Source: Varanus komodoensis (taxonomy: Eukaryota; Chordata; Lepidosauria; Squamata; Varanidae). From it: a stretch of 64,000 nucleotides of DNA. Shown here one piece after another: positions 47,496 through 58,165 of this stretch. The notes below the pieces were generated by a model. The model was not told the DNA's origin. It saw only the letters and a list, made by a program, of their open reading frames with translations, and ran no database searches. Where the stretch lies: positions 14,301,015 through 14,365,014 of the forward strand of contig NW_025335641.1 in assembly GCF_004798865.1 (NCBI RefSeq), given 5' to 3'. The position numbers and the translations under genes were made by a program. Every line of letters begins with the position of its first letter. Position 1 is the stretch's first letter.

Positions 47496-48221
47496 CGAGG
47501 GGCGTTCAATGTATTCTCGGTATTGGGTTGATTTGCTATTGATGTGGGTAATTTAATTATTTCATTAGCTAATGACACTATCTGAGGGTATACATGCAAA
47601 ATTTCAAATAAATGTGATCATTAGTTCCCTAGCAATTCTCAATGAAAAATGACCATGATGACTGACGTGACAATTTTGAAGAAAATCAAGCACCGCGCTG
47701 TGATTAAGTTCCTTACAAAACAAGGAAAAAGTCAAAAAATCATTCATGAAGAGATGGTGGCCATTTACCAGGACTCTGCACCTTCATTATCTACTGTTCA
47801 AAAGTGGTCAAGTGAATTAAAAAGGGCAGAGAAAGCACTGAAGATGACCCTCGCTCGGGCAGGCTGGTTACTGCCACTACGAAAGAAAATGTGAAAAAAT
47901 TGAGAAACTTGTATTGGAAGATGCCTGAATAAAAATCAAAATAAATATAATAGTAAATATTTACTATTTATCATGACCATCTTAACCTTTCAAAGATCTT
48001 CGTGGAAAGTGATTTTCCAATGATGAAGAGCTCAAGGCGGCAATTAATGCACATTTTATAGACAGGGAGGAAAGGTATTTTTACAGTGGATTAAAAAGTT
48101 AATTTCTAGATGCAATAAGTATATTGCAGTTAAGGGGGATTACAATGAAAAATAAAAATTATTTCAATTTATTATTCCTTTTTCTTCATGCTGATACTGA
48201 GAATACATTGAACACCCCTGG
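47496..48221 (+). mobile_element. mariner-type DNA transposon, internally deleted
   Basis: Terminal inverted repeats share GGG-x-GTTCAATGTATTCTC, with CGAGGGGCG at the left end and CACCCCTGG at the right. A TA lies at 47494-47495. The right flank is TG, so the second TA has decayed. The element is about 726 bp, against roughly 1.3 kb for intact mariners. The left half encodes the start of the transposase. After about 47930 the frame jumps to the C-terminal end ('FSNDEELKAAINAHFIDREE'). The catalytic DDD core is gone. It is a non-autonomous deletion derivative. Confidence 0.88.
47649..47894 (+). pseudogene. mariner transposase, N-terminal DNA-binding fragment
   Basis: The 81-codon frame includes 'HRAVIKFLTKQGKSQKIIHE', 'EMVAIYQDSAPSLSTVQKWS' and 'ELKRAEKALKM'. 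This is the paired helix-turn-helix region (about residues 14-62) with which mariner transposase grips the terminal repeats. After residue 62 the expected 'DDPRSGRPVT' segment is out of frame ('MTLARAGWLLPLR', the next frame reads 'DDPRSGRLVTAT'-like), so a frameshift has occurred before the stop. No activity is possible. Confidence 0.85.
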
Positions 48222-50161
48222 TGAATTGCTTGTTTGAGTATAATATATAGTAACCAGAGATGACTTTACTCCTTCTACCATGTAGGTGTCTGACTTCCTA
48301 ACACATAGGATCTTCCAAGTCTCAATTCATCACTCTAACCATTACACTAAATTCATGAATGGATCTCTAAACTGAATGGCTGTCTATATTTATGAATGGT
48401 TGATTTAAATCATATCTGCACAGCTGTCTCATTATGAACTCACTCGGTGGTTGAGAACTTCAGAGGTGGTCATTGGAAGGATCCTTTACCACGGAAGCCT
48501 TTTCTCAGGTAGGCCCAGATGAGGCTTCCGCCAAATTGTAGAATACACTTCTTCAAGAACAACAGCTGCCCGCCCCCCCACCTCCAGAATTATAACATGG
48601 TCCTCAAGAACCATGACTTTAGAAAGCATACGAAGATATATTCTTTTAATTTAGCCATTTAAATTATGCAGCTATTTTAACATTTTAGCATTTCATTATC
48701 ATTTTATTGTGCCATGGTTTTATTGATGCAAATGGTTGTACTTCACACTGATAGCAAAGGAAGTGGTAGACAAATATTAATAAATAAACAGATACATGAA
48801 CTAACTTACAATCTACCAAGCTGAACATGGTCTGTTCTGTTTTTGCCAGCAAACACCTAAAACAAGACATTTTTGAGGCCTAATAAATGGCCAGTGAAGT
48901 AGTCTTGGTTTAGTGGGTCTCAAGTAGTGCAGACTTATTTACATGTATGATTTATGAGTTTCTCTTATAAATACTTTTCTTCACATGTGTGATCATTCTA
49001 GTGATTCTCTGTAGTATTCTAGTTATCATGCTTTTAGAACCATCTACATCAGCAAGAGTACTTCAGTTTATCCTGGCTATGGATTACTGAAACAAAATCA
49101 ATATCCACAAAGCTCATCAAAGAGCAGTTTAAATTTTGGTTATTCATATATAAACCCTTTCCTAAAAGAATGAACTTGAAAAAATTGGGGTTTCATTAAC
49201 GTCTCCCTCTACTGAAAAAAATAAAGCACAGTGTTTGCCACCACACTGATGTCAATGAGGGAAAGAAAAATGGTGTGCACAGTGAACAAAAGCATCTTTT
49301 CTATTAATGCACATTTTCTCCTACATGGATCCTGATTCTCTCTATCTCAAATCATAATCCTCTTTCTGTGACATCACAATTGGTTTCTGTGGAGAAGATT
49401 AGGGTGCATCAAAACAGAGGATTATTACTCCAGGTGAGGAATAAACTGCAGGAGCAAATGAACTACTGGGAAAAAAAATGCCATCGTTCGTGAATAGCCT
49501 TGAACAATAAAAGGAAGGCAGAAGATAACACACATGATACAGAATCATGAGTGCTCAGAGGAATATATTTAAATAAGTACTTCCTTAAGAACTTGGAAGG
49601 GCGAAGCAGGAAAGTGGAGTGGAAAATATGCAAATATCAGAATTATATTTGCTAATTAAATACATTTGCTAAATTGCTGTCCAAGGCTTTAGATTTCTGC
49701 ACATCTCAGTTTTTGATACCAAACAAGATTTCATAATAAAACAGTAAACTTACTCTTGCTTGATTCATTTCCAACTTTGCTTTGTATTCAGCTAGACTGA
49801 AAGAGGATATGAAGAGCCCACCCTTATTTATTCTTATGATGTAAATAGACAAAGGGAACCATATGGCTCTGTATTGGTTCCCTTCGCCTACATCCTCTTT
49901 ACTTGTGGTAAATATATTAACACTCCTCCTGAGCACATTTTCCATTTAGGGACACTGCACATTTTCAGGTATATACTTGGAAATGTAAAGTGTGACTATT
50001 TTAAACATGTATTTACAAACACACTTCTATAATGCACAAGTAGTTGTCTAAAAGCATTAATGGTCTGTGTCTGAGCAGGATTCTCTATCCCTTCCTCTTT
50101 CCTTCTCCTGCAAACTCAGGTGAGACTTTAGAAGAACAGTGTTCCAGTAAAGCTTAATAGA
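48222..50161. other. Unannotated DNA
   Basis: No gene recognised in about 1.9 kb. A run of seven C lies near 48570. The 61-79 codon minus-strand frames have no motif. Confidence 0.4.
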
Positions 50162-50630
50162 TTACAAAACAGTATAAATCAAAGTAGAGCAGACATATGG
50201 AAAAAGCATCTCTCCATGTGAAGAGTTGAATCCAAACTGAAATATGTCCTCCTTTGTCCCTTTCAAAAAGGATTCTGACTCCACTCTCATGATGACTGCT
50301 GCTTCTTGAGGTCTAGATGGTGGTGACCTTGGATGCTTCTTAGCTGGTTTGCTCACTTTGTCTTCTCCTCACAGGATCAAGAAAGTTCCTTTTCATCTTC
50401 TTTCCCCATGGTTCCAAAATATTTCCCTCCTTTTCTCAACTAAGTAACCTTGAAATTGTAAAGTCATCAGTCAAATCTTGTCCTTCTTTCTCTTCTTCAG
50501 AATCGAAGGGTTCTATCTGAGCAAAGGGTAATGCATGAGAGCTACAACTCCTGCTTCCCTCTGCAGGCTGCATCCCTTTCTTGAGTACAGACTTGTTAAG
50601 AATCCCAGGCTGACCATCAAAGTTCATCAC
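50162..50630 (-). pseudogene. Unassigned coding relic
   Basis: On the minus strand the frame at 50630-50436 ('FDSEEEKEGQDLTDDFTISR') runs into a TGA. The same frame then continues open ('EKEGNILEPWGKKMKRNF' to 'RRRQSEQTS'). The adjacent frame carries on at 50356-50162 ('KHPRSPPSRPQEAAVIMRVE' then 'FLKGTKEDIFQ'). Charged, helix-like sequence across about 470 bp with two breaks suggests an old coding sequence. It might be a LINE ORF1, as the phrase 'KGTKEDI' recalls L1 ORF1, but I cannot confirm it. A host pseudogene or chance remain possible. Confidence 0.3.
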
Positions 50631-51020
50631 ATGAAATAGATTTTAAACTATTACCATCCATGTTGGAACTCTTTTCAGTGCTGGTGTTCAGAATGTGAGA
50701 AATCCTAACCTTACTCACCTTTTCTCTCTTGAATCAGAGAAACCTCTAACTTCATAAGTGTATTTGTTATGGCTAGAGTGTTATTTGTTTGTGCAAATGT
50801 TGCAAACAAGGCGTTCCTCAGGTGTCCTACCGATTTTATTGGTGTGTTGTTTTTAAATCCGTGATCGATATATTTTAATTTTGGAATAGATCCAGACCAA
50901 GTTAGTTGTACTTAGGATCCATGAAATCAATGTGAAAACTTAGTCATGACTTAAGGTGGATAGATTTTAATGGAAATGGCTTCCAAATAGTTTAATCTTG
51001 ATCCAGTTCAATGTATCCTA
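50631..51020. other. Unannotated DNA
   Basis: Nothing recognised. Confidence 0.4.
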
Positions 51021-51115
51021 GTGTTGTTAGCCACCTTGAGCAAATACCCTGCCCTTCTGTATTTCTTTCTACTCCTCGGGTGGCTATCCTTTAAAGACAA
51101 ATAAATAAATAAATC
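51021..51115 (+). repeat. L2-like 3' tail
   Basis: GTTGTTAGCCACCTTGAGCA, a spacer, CTCGGGTGGCTATCC and an AAATAAATAAATAAAT tail follow the L2/SINE ending in the plus orientation. Confidence 0.55.
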
Positions 51116-52518
51116 ATGGGGATTTAAACAACATTCTAGAAAACTAAAGTTCATTTTCTTTTAAAAAAAATTGATATTGGAAGTAGGAGAGAGATAATGG
51201 AAATGGGAGATGGGGGGGGGGAATCCAAGATCATGCTGCTTCTTTTAGCTAGAATGTGCAATTAAGTTGAAAGGCCTAGCAAGATTTCATACGGCTCTCT
51301 TTCTTTTAATCCTTTGTTTTTAAACACTGGCATTTCCATCTTTCCATATCTGCACATTCAATTAACATACCATAATAGCATGCTTTAAAAACATCAAATT
51401 TCCCCTGCTGGGCTGCTTTTTCAGCTGCATGAATAACCACTACTGATGTAATGACCTCATCCTGTCTACAGTAAAATAATTTCCAAGACCTGTAGTTGAT
51501 ATTCTATGCAGCCAAATTTTAGAGAAAATGTTTGCATCCACATATATAAGAATGATTCACCAGCAATTTATTTTTATTCATATATATTTTTCAAGGAGGG
51601 AAACCTTAAAAATAATATAATTCATTTATGGACCAGCAAGCATCTCCACAAACTTTTGAACTACCAAACAATTAGGACATGATGGGCAACTTAGAGTACA
51701 TACAAGATCCTGTTGAGCTATAAATGATGTGACCTTTTCCTTGGGTCTAGTAATGATTCCACTTGAGATTCATTCCATTTTTCTGCCTCAGGGAATTTGA
51801 ACAGACCATTCACCTGCCAAAGTAAACAGCACTAGTTCCTCTTGACATTTTTTAGATTTCTTCGAACATGTTAATACCTGCAAAGGCCCCTAGGTAGAGC
51901 AATGCTGAAGGTGTAAAAAGCAAAGAGGCTTTGTGTAAAGTATGAATAGCTCTTATGCAGTAACAGGTTGGGAATCGCTACCAATATTAATCTAAAGCAA
52001 GCGTATTTAAAATGCGTAAGATGTTCTTACTTCTGAAGACAACTTTCTTCACCTGGATGTAGTTTGTGCATTTCTATACAGCACATTGCATTTTTCTTGA
52101 GAAGGCATTATAAATTAAGATAAATTAATTAATTAAAATAAGACAAAGAGACATATTTACCTGTTTACCAATATTTCAGGCAGGCATGCATGATTTACAT
52201 GATATTGCCACTAAGAAAGTCACAGCTTGCATTTTTGAACCAGTTTGATTGATTTTGACTCGCAGAAGTCTGAGGTTTTAAGGACACATCAAAGATAAGC
52301 TTGGGATTGCAGTCACATAGATTGTGAAGTCACCTATTAATCTTTGATATATTTATCCTTCTCAGAGGTAGTGAAGCCAGAATGGGTAGAATGAGACATG
52401 TCAGCTAGAGATATGGAGCTTACCAAGTAGTCTTGGGCAATCATTCATTGGAGATGTACAGTAGCCTTCTCTCTTCTTGAGAAATATTTGATAGAAATTT
52501 TTTGCTTCCTCTTGGAAG
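51116..52518. other. Unannotated DNA
   Basis: No gene recognised. A G9 run (about 51213-51221) and AT-rich stretches (51545-51620, 52100-52140) are the only features. Confidence 0.4.
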
Positions 52519-52985
52519 GCACATGTTGTTAGTTGCGAAGTCACATCTGACCCATCGCAACCCCATGGACAACATCCTCCAGGCCTTCCTGTCTTCCACC
52601 ATCCCTCGGAGTCCACTTAAGCTCACACCAGCTGCTTCAGCGACTCCAGCCACCTCATCCTCTGCTGTCCCCTTCTTCTTTTGCCATCTATTGTTCCCAG
52701 CATTAGGCTCTTCGCCAGGGAGTCCTTCCTTCTCCTTAGGTGGCCAAAGTATTTGAGATTCATCTTCAGTATCTGGCCTTCTAAAGAGCAGTCAGGGTTG
52801 ATCTCCTCTAGGACTGACTGGTTTGATCGTCTTGCGGTCCAAGGGACTCTCAGGAGTCTCCTCCAGCACCACAATTCAGAGGCCTCAATTCTTCGGCGCT
52901 CGGCCTTCCTTATGGTCCAGCTTTTACAGCCATACATCACAACTGGGAAAACCATAGCCTTGACTATACACACTTTTGTTGGCAG

Positions 52986-53226
52986 GGTGATGTCTCTGCT
53001 TTTTAGTATGCTGTCTAGATTTGCCATAACTTTCCTCCCCAGGAGCAAGCGTCTTTTAATTTCTTGGCTGCAGCCCCCGTCTGCAGTGATCTTGGAGCCC
53101 AGGAAAGTAAAATCTGTCCCTACCTCCATTTCTTCCCCATCTATTTGCCAGGAAGTGAGAGGGCCGGATGCCATGATCTTAGTTTTCTTAATGTTGAGTT
53201 TCAAGCCAACTTTTGCACTCTCCTCC
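52986..53226 (-). repeat. 241-bp direct duplicate, left copy
   Basis: Identical, base for base and without indels by eye, to 53328-53568. It ends one base before the N gap (the base at 53227 is A where the right copy continues with T). Biologically it is part of the BovB. Confidence 0.93.
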
Positions 53227-53227
53227 A

Positions 53228-53327
53228 NNNNNNNNNNNNNNNNNNNNNNNNNNNNNNNNNNNNNNNNNNNNNNNNNNNNNNNNNNNNNNNNNNNNNNNNN
53301 NNNNNNNNNNNNNNNNNNNNNNNNNNN
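53228..53327. other. Assembly gap, 100 N
   Basis: Exactly 100 N, the conventional size for a scaffold gap of unknown length. The flanks are identical 241-bp copies, which suggests that two contig ends overlap and were not merged. Confidence 0.97.
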
Positions 53328-53568
53328 GGTGATGTCTCTGCTTTTTAGTATGCTGTCTAGATTTGCCATAACTTTCCTCCCCAGGAGCAAGCGTCTTTTA
53401 ATTTCTTGGCTGCAGCCCCCGTCTGCAGTGATCTTGGAGCCCAGGAAAGTAAAATCTGTCCCTACCTCCATTTCTTCCCCATCTATTTGCCAGGAAGTGA
53501 GAGGGCCGGATGCCATGATCTTAGTTTTCTTAATGTTGAGTTTCAAGCCAACTTTTGCACTCTCCTCC
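53328..53568 (-). repeat. 241-bp direct duplicate, right copy
   Basis: Starts at the base after the N gap and repeats 52986-53226 exactly. Beyond 53568 the BovB continues normally towards the RT. Confidence 0.93.
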
Positions 53569-53869
53569 TTCACCCGCATCAAGAGGCTCTTTAGTTCCTC
53601 TTCACTTTCTACCATTAGAGTCATCTGCTTATCTGAGGTTGTTGATATTTCTCCCAGCAATCTTAATTCCCCCTTCATGGATCACTGCCTTGTCATGGTG
53701 AAGGGGCTTGTGTAGCTCAATGAAGCTATGCCATGCAGGGCCACCCAAGACGGACAGGTCATAGCAGAGAGCTCTGACAAATCGTGATCCACTGGAGAAG
53801 GAAATGGCAAACCACTCCAGTATCTTTGCCATGAAAACCCCATGGACAGTACCAAAAGGACAGCACATG

Positions 53870-55498
53870 CTCCCTTGGAATGTCCCAAACTCTTTTTGCT
53901 TCAAATTCTTTTCCCAAGGCGCATATCTCTTGGCAATTCTGCTGAAGCAAAATTGAGCAACAGTTCTGTTAATTCTGCCTCAACTGAGCTGACCTAGGTT
54001 TCTTTGAGATAGGTATAAAAACAGCAGAGCTCTGACCCTCTCAGAGGAAGTGTGGCATCAGCAGGTGGCACAAAAACTCTGTCAGTCCCAACTCTATTGC
54101 CGCTGCCATTCACCTCCCAATTGCCCCCATGCCCACCTTACTTCTCACTGTGAGGACCTTTTCAGAAGAAGAAACTGCCCAGTCTCTGGGCACACTTCAT
54201 TCTTGATGTCTCTCTCTGAGAAAGGGCCCCTGCGTGAGCCATTTGCAGTGAAGCTTTTGGAGCTTAGATGACTTTCAAGAAACCCACATTGTTTACCTGA
54301 TCTCGGAGGGATTCCTCAAAGCAAAAGACAGAGTAGGTGGATGCTCTGAGTCTCACCCTGCTGGCTGCTGTCACATTTGACAGCACGGCACACTGTCGAT
54401 TTGTGTATGCTTCCCTGTCCCTGGTTATAATTCTCCCACTTTAGTTAGGATTCACCGTGGCCAATGAGAAGGACAGCTCTGATGGAATGTCTATATGGTG
54501 AGTGAGTGAATTGTGGCAAAGGAATGGAAAAGCATCAGTACACCCATACCACCAGTACCCAATTTCCTTTCTTCCCATTGTGCATGGCCATAGAAAGAAA
54601 CCAAGGAGAAAACAGTTTATGCACCTTGCTTCACATGGATTTGAAGCATGACTGAGGGAAGAATCCTCCCAGAGCATGGATGCTTTTACTAATTGCATTC
54701 AATATTTTAGCATGCCATAAATAATCCATGGGGCAATTGAATCATCTTGTGAAATTACAACATTTAAAATGTATTCCCCAAAGTATCAGTACTGAAGTTT
54801 GGGAAAGTACTCTGCCTGTATTGCCTCAGGCTCTAGGAGTCTCATGCCATCCACTCTACAGGACACTGTTTGTCAAGGGTTTGAGAGGCCAGGATGGCCT
54901 TTAAGGAACCCTCTTTCCCAAGCGGATAACCTCCCTCAAGCATTAGAAGCACTGTCTGTTGAGCTTTGTCCTGAAAAAAGTCTGATTCATAGTGGGGATC
55001 AAGCCTCATGTAAATACACATCACATCCGAGAATGAGTTTTAATGTCAGAGTTCATAGGCAGTTCAGCTAATGTAATAGAGACAGGTGAGCAGCACGGAG
55101 CTGTATATTCACCTAAAGGCACAGATCACCTTTAGAGCTGATACTGCAGCTTTTCTGCTAGGGAGAAAACAAACAGGGAACATGTTTTAAGGATCATCTC
55201 TCTAAGATGAAGCCTTCCCAATGGCAGAAGGTACAGAAACACAATATTCATTCATCCTTCTCAAGCCATATGATAACGTGCACAATGTAAGCCACTGTGA
55301 GAAATACTTTAGTAAAAATGTGGTTTAGAACCATGGTTAGTTACATGTCATAGTGACCTCAGTTAAAACCACTCTACAACGGGTTCAAAAATCACATGTT
55401 CTATTGTATTCCTGCTCATAGAAAATTATCCAGACTGGATATCTTTCCCATGTGCTCTAGACATTTCAACAATATGGAGGCAGCTAATACTTTAGTGT
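53870..55498. other. Unannotated DNA
   Basis: No gene recognised. A TATAAAAACAGC-type word near 54013 looks like a TATA box but no gene follows. Confidence 0.4.
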
Positions 55499-55524
55499 TT
55501 ACACACACACACACACACACACAC
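55499..55524. repeat. (CA)n microsatellite
   Basis: Thirteen perfect AC/CA units. Confidence 0.97.
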
Positions 55525-57924
55525 CCTTGGGATCACAGGGCTATTTCAACCAGGTCCAAAAGATGTATAATTTGTTTAGTAATAATGAAAACAAGAATCA
55601 GTAATTGCTTATAGAATAGATTCTGGGAATGAGCACTGCTCAGAAATGGACTTCACTGGATAGGGCTTCTTCAGTGGTTATCAGCCCCTTCCAACTTGTG
55701 AAGAAAAAGTAAGATAAACATGTGTTACGATTTTCTATGAGTCCTTGGGATACAGTGGGATAGCAATCTAAAACAACAAAAAGAGAATACAAATCAAATT
55801 CCTCAAGTATCCCTAATTGTTTCACAAACCACAAAAAATTTCTATCCAATGGTGCAGCTGGAATGTTTGAAAGGTATCTCATGAAAGATGGAAATGGGTT
55901 TTAAATATGAAACTTTAAACAGGCTCCAGCAAAATCTTGTGTATGTTACAAAAATATATTAAGCATGACTAATGGGACATACTTTCATCTTTATCGGGAC
56001 CTATTTCCTCATACGTGTCCTTGGATTACCTTGGAACACATTTTGAGGAAATTCCTTGTCACTGGTACTGCACGATTCATATAGAAAGCAGAGCAGACAT
56101 TTGCATATAACCTATCTATAAGTAACATCACAAAGAGATCAATTAATACAAGTTTCTTTGAAAATTCTAAAATGAATTGACCTGTTCTGTACTTCTTGAA
56201 CAAATTAGAACATATTTAGCATCAGGTCTCACCTCACAAAACATATAAATATATCTTTTAAAAATGCATGATTTCAGATAAATGTGTTATTTTGACAGAA
56301 ATATTTAGAATACACATCTTGAATATCTTGCATACAAATTTTTGTGTTTATAAAGGTATGAGACTTTTTTCAGTTCATTGCTGATCAATATTGACTGGCT
56401 TGTACCATCAAGATCAAGCATGGACTTGAACACAATGATTGATAAAAGTCTATATTTTTCTGGATTTGCAGTATGATTCATGGACCAAAAATGATTTAAA
56501 CAATATGTATACTTTTGGAAAAAATGAAAAAGAATGCACATTTTTAAAAATTACACATGTAAAATATGCATGAATTTGCATACAAAAAGAATTAAAATTG
56601 AGCTTTGTGGTGGAATTTGTAAGCTTGAGATTTGTTTGTGTGTACATGCCTAGAAATGGGACAGAAAAGAGGCACAGGTGAACACAGGAAAAAGTGAAAC
56701 AGACTTGAAATAATTCAGTCTGACAATTCTATCTCTCATGTAGGTATAAAATTTAAAGACTTGTCACCATGTATACAAGGCAAATCATGCGTTTCCCAGA
56801 TGGTTGTGCAAGCACCAAAGCAGTCGTCTTGGCTTCCTTGCTTCTGGGTAGGACTGTGAATCAGAAAAATCCAAGCTCATTGAAATTGTCTGTGCTACCG
56901 GGTAGTGTTTTTGTAACTGGAAAGCCCCCTCCACCGCCTCAAAGTACTTCCTGTTCCATCAGAAGTCCAATTCACTTCATCTCTGGTTTGTGACTTCATG
57001 TCTCTCAGGTAGGACGACTTCCTTACAACAGTTATGAAATTGGCCACACAGTCAACCAGGCTTCTCCAGAGTTCGATCCTGTATGCTGCATTGAAAAGGC
57101 AAGGAAGTGGGCAATGATAAGATATCACCAGGAGAAAAAGGGGGGCATAGGTAGAATTACATAATTCCTTTTATTTTTATATGACAAGAAATGCTACCTT
57201 CTGCTGCATCTGTTCCTAACCATCTGTTGGCTGCATTAATTCTAATAAAGTCACACCAGACTTTCCTACACAAAAAGTTGATCCAAACGCTCAGGAAAAA
57301 CACGTACTGAAGTTCTGGAAAACTACAGAATCCAGGCGCATGGTGGAAGAATCACATTTTGAATGGATCCTGTCATCAAGGATCCAATATTTGTTTGTAT
57401 GTCTGTGTGTTTGTGAACTTGGGCATCAAGGCTGAACATGAGGTCATCGTCAGAGGCCCTTTCATATGTCCTTTTATCCAAAGCCAAGCAAAGATGAACT
57501 AGCACCATTGCAGATGCTGTTCAGTTGGGCACAGAAAACATTCATATGTTTACTCTGCCTTTAGAGATTTTTCAGTTAAGTGCTTTAATGCTGTCCTTTT
57601 GCTTTCTAAATTTTCATTTTTTATTGGTCTTCGATCATATTTTTATATTTTAAGTAAGTTACTTTGAAGAATCTGGACAAGGCCAAAATGTGGCATAAAC
57701 ATGTTTTTATGTCAGCAGGCAGCTGACTAGACAAGGCCGCAGTAGCTGGAGGCTCCAGTGTCACTGGGGTGATCTACTCCCAAGTTTTATTCTGAACCTT
57801 CCACGGTGATAAACGTACCTGCAGGTGGAGTTGCAGCTATGTCCTTAACTATTCAGACTGAAAATTGGAGTGAATGTACTATACTGGATAAGATGCACAG
57901 ATCACCTTCTCCTCCCCCTACACT
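55525..57924. other. Unannotated AT-rich DNA
   Basis: No gene recognised. The stretch 56275-56640 is AT-rich with recurring TTTGCATACAAA/TATGCATG words, similar in style to 46.04-46.2 kb and 29.4-29.5 kb. Confidence 0.4.
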
Positions 57925-58165
57925 ATCACCACCACCACCACCCACTTGTATCCTGCCTTTTTTCTATTTGCAAGGAACCCAGGCAGCTTACAGAGTTCCA
58001 TTTTCTTCTCACAACCACCTTGTGAGGTGTGTTAGGCTGAGCCAAAGTGACTTGGCCAAATTTACATCCATGGCTGAGTAGGGACTAAAACCCATATTCC
58101 CCAGGTCTCCTGTCTAGCACCCATGACCTTCTCCTGTGCTGTGGTGAGTCTCCTATACTATAGTG
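57925..58165 (-). repeat. tRNA-derived SINE (diverged), preceded by (ACC)n
   Basis: A short CCA/ACC array (57925-57944) precedes a reverse-complement copy of the SINE seen at 41.5 kb: CTCACAACCACCTTGTGAGG, GTTAGGCTGAGCCAAAGTGA, CTTGGCCAAATTTACATCCA, ATGGCTGAGTAGGGACTAAA and CCAGGTCTCCTGTCTAGCAC. The box B region is worn and the head near 58150-58165 is incomplete. Confidence 0.75.

Larger units (their letters stand above)
52623..53678 (-). pseudogene. BovB ORF C-terminal region, split by N gap and duplication
   Basis: The 3' third of the BovB protein: 'KVGLKLNIKKTKIMASGPLT', 'SWQIDGEEMEVGTDFTFLGS', 'SRDITLPTKVCIVKAMVFP', 'MYGCKSWTIRKAERRRIEAS', 'ILKMNLKYFGHLRRRKDSLA'. The N run would translate to 34 unknown residues. 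The same block ('EESAKVGLK…SRDIT') appears before and after the gap because the assembly repeats 241 bp. A small indel near 52635 ends the frame early. The first residues, up to about 'LGEISTTSDKQMT', span the joint with the inverted 5' UTR and do not belong to the BovB reading frame in that form. Confidence 0.8.
52526..53862 (-). repeat. BovB LINE, 5'-inverted copy containing an assembly gap
   Basis: The 3' part (52526 to about 53670, minus strand) encodes the end of the RT ('LMVESEEELKSLLMRVKEES') through the C-terminal region ('LWCWRRLLRVPWTARRSNQ') to the 3' UTR and a short TTGTTAGTTG (reverse AAC) end. The next about 190 bases (53671-53859) are the first about 200 bases of the BovB 5' UTR, but in plus orientation. 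Compare CCTTCATGGATCACTGCC here with 36371 onward. The joint is near 53670. The 7-bp repeat GCACATG (52519-52525 and 53863-53869) flanks the whole, so this is one insertion with an inverted 5' end, as twin-priming produces. Confidence 0.85.

Noticed and set aside
52681-53715. 344-codon plus-strand open frame at the second BovB
   Set aside because: It is the antisense of the BovB coding region, contains the N gap, and includes the same 241 bp twice.
54005-54271. TATA-like word followed by a 73-codon frame (54050-54271), considered as a promoter and gene
   Set aside because: The frame has no recognised domain and no other promoter or splice evidence, so the word is probably chance.
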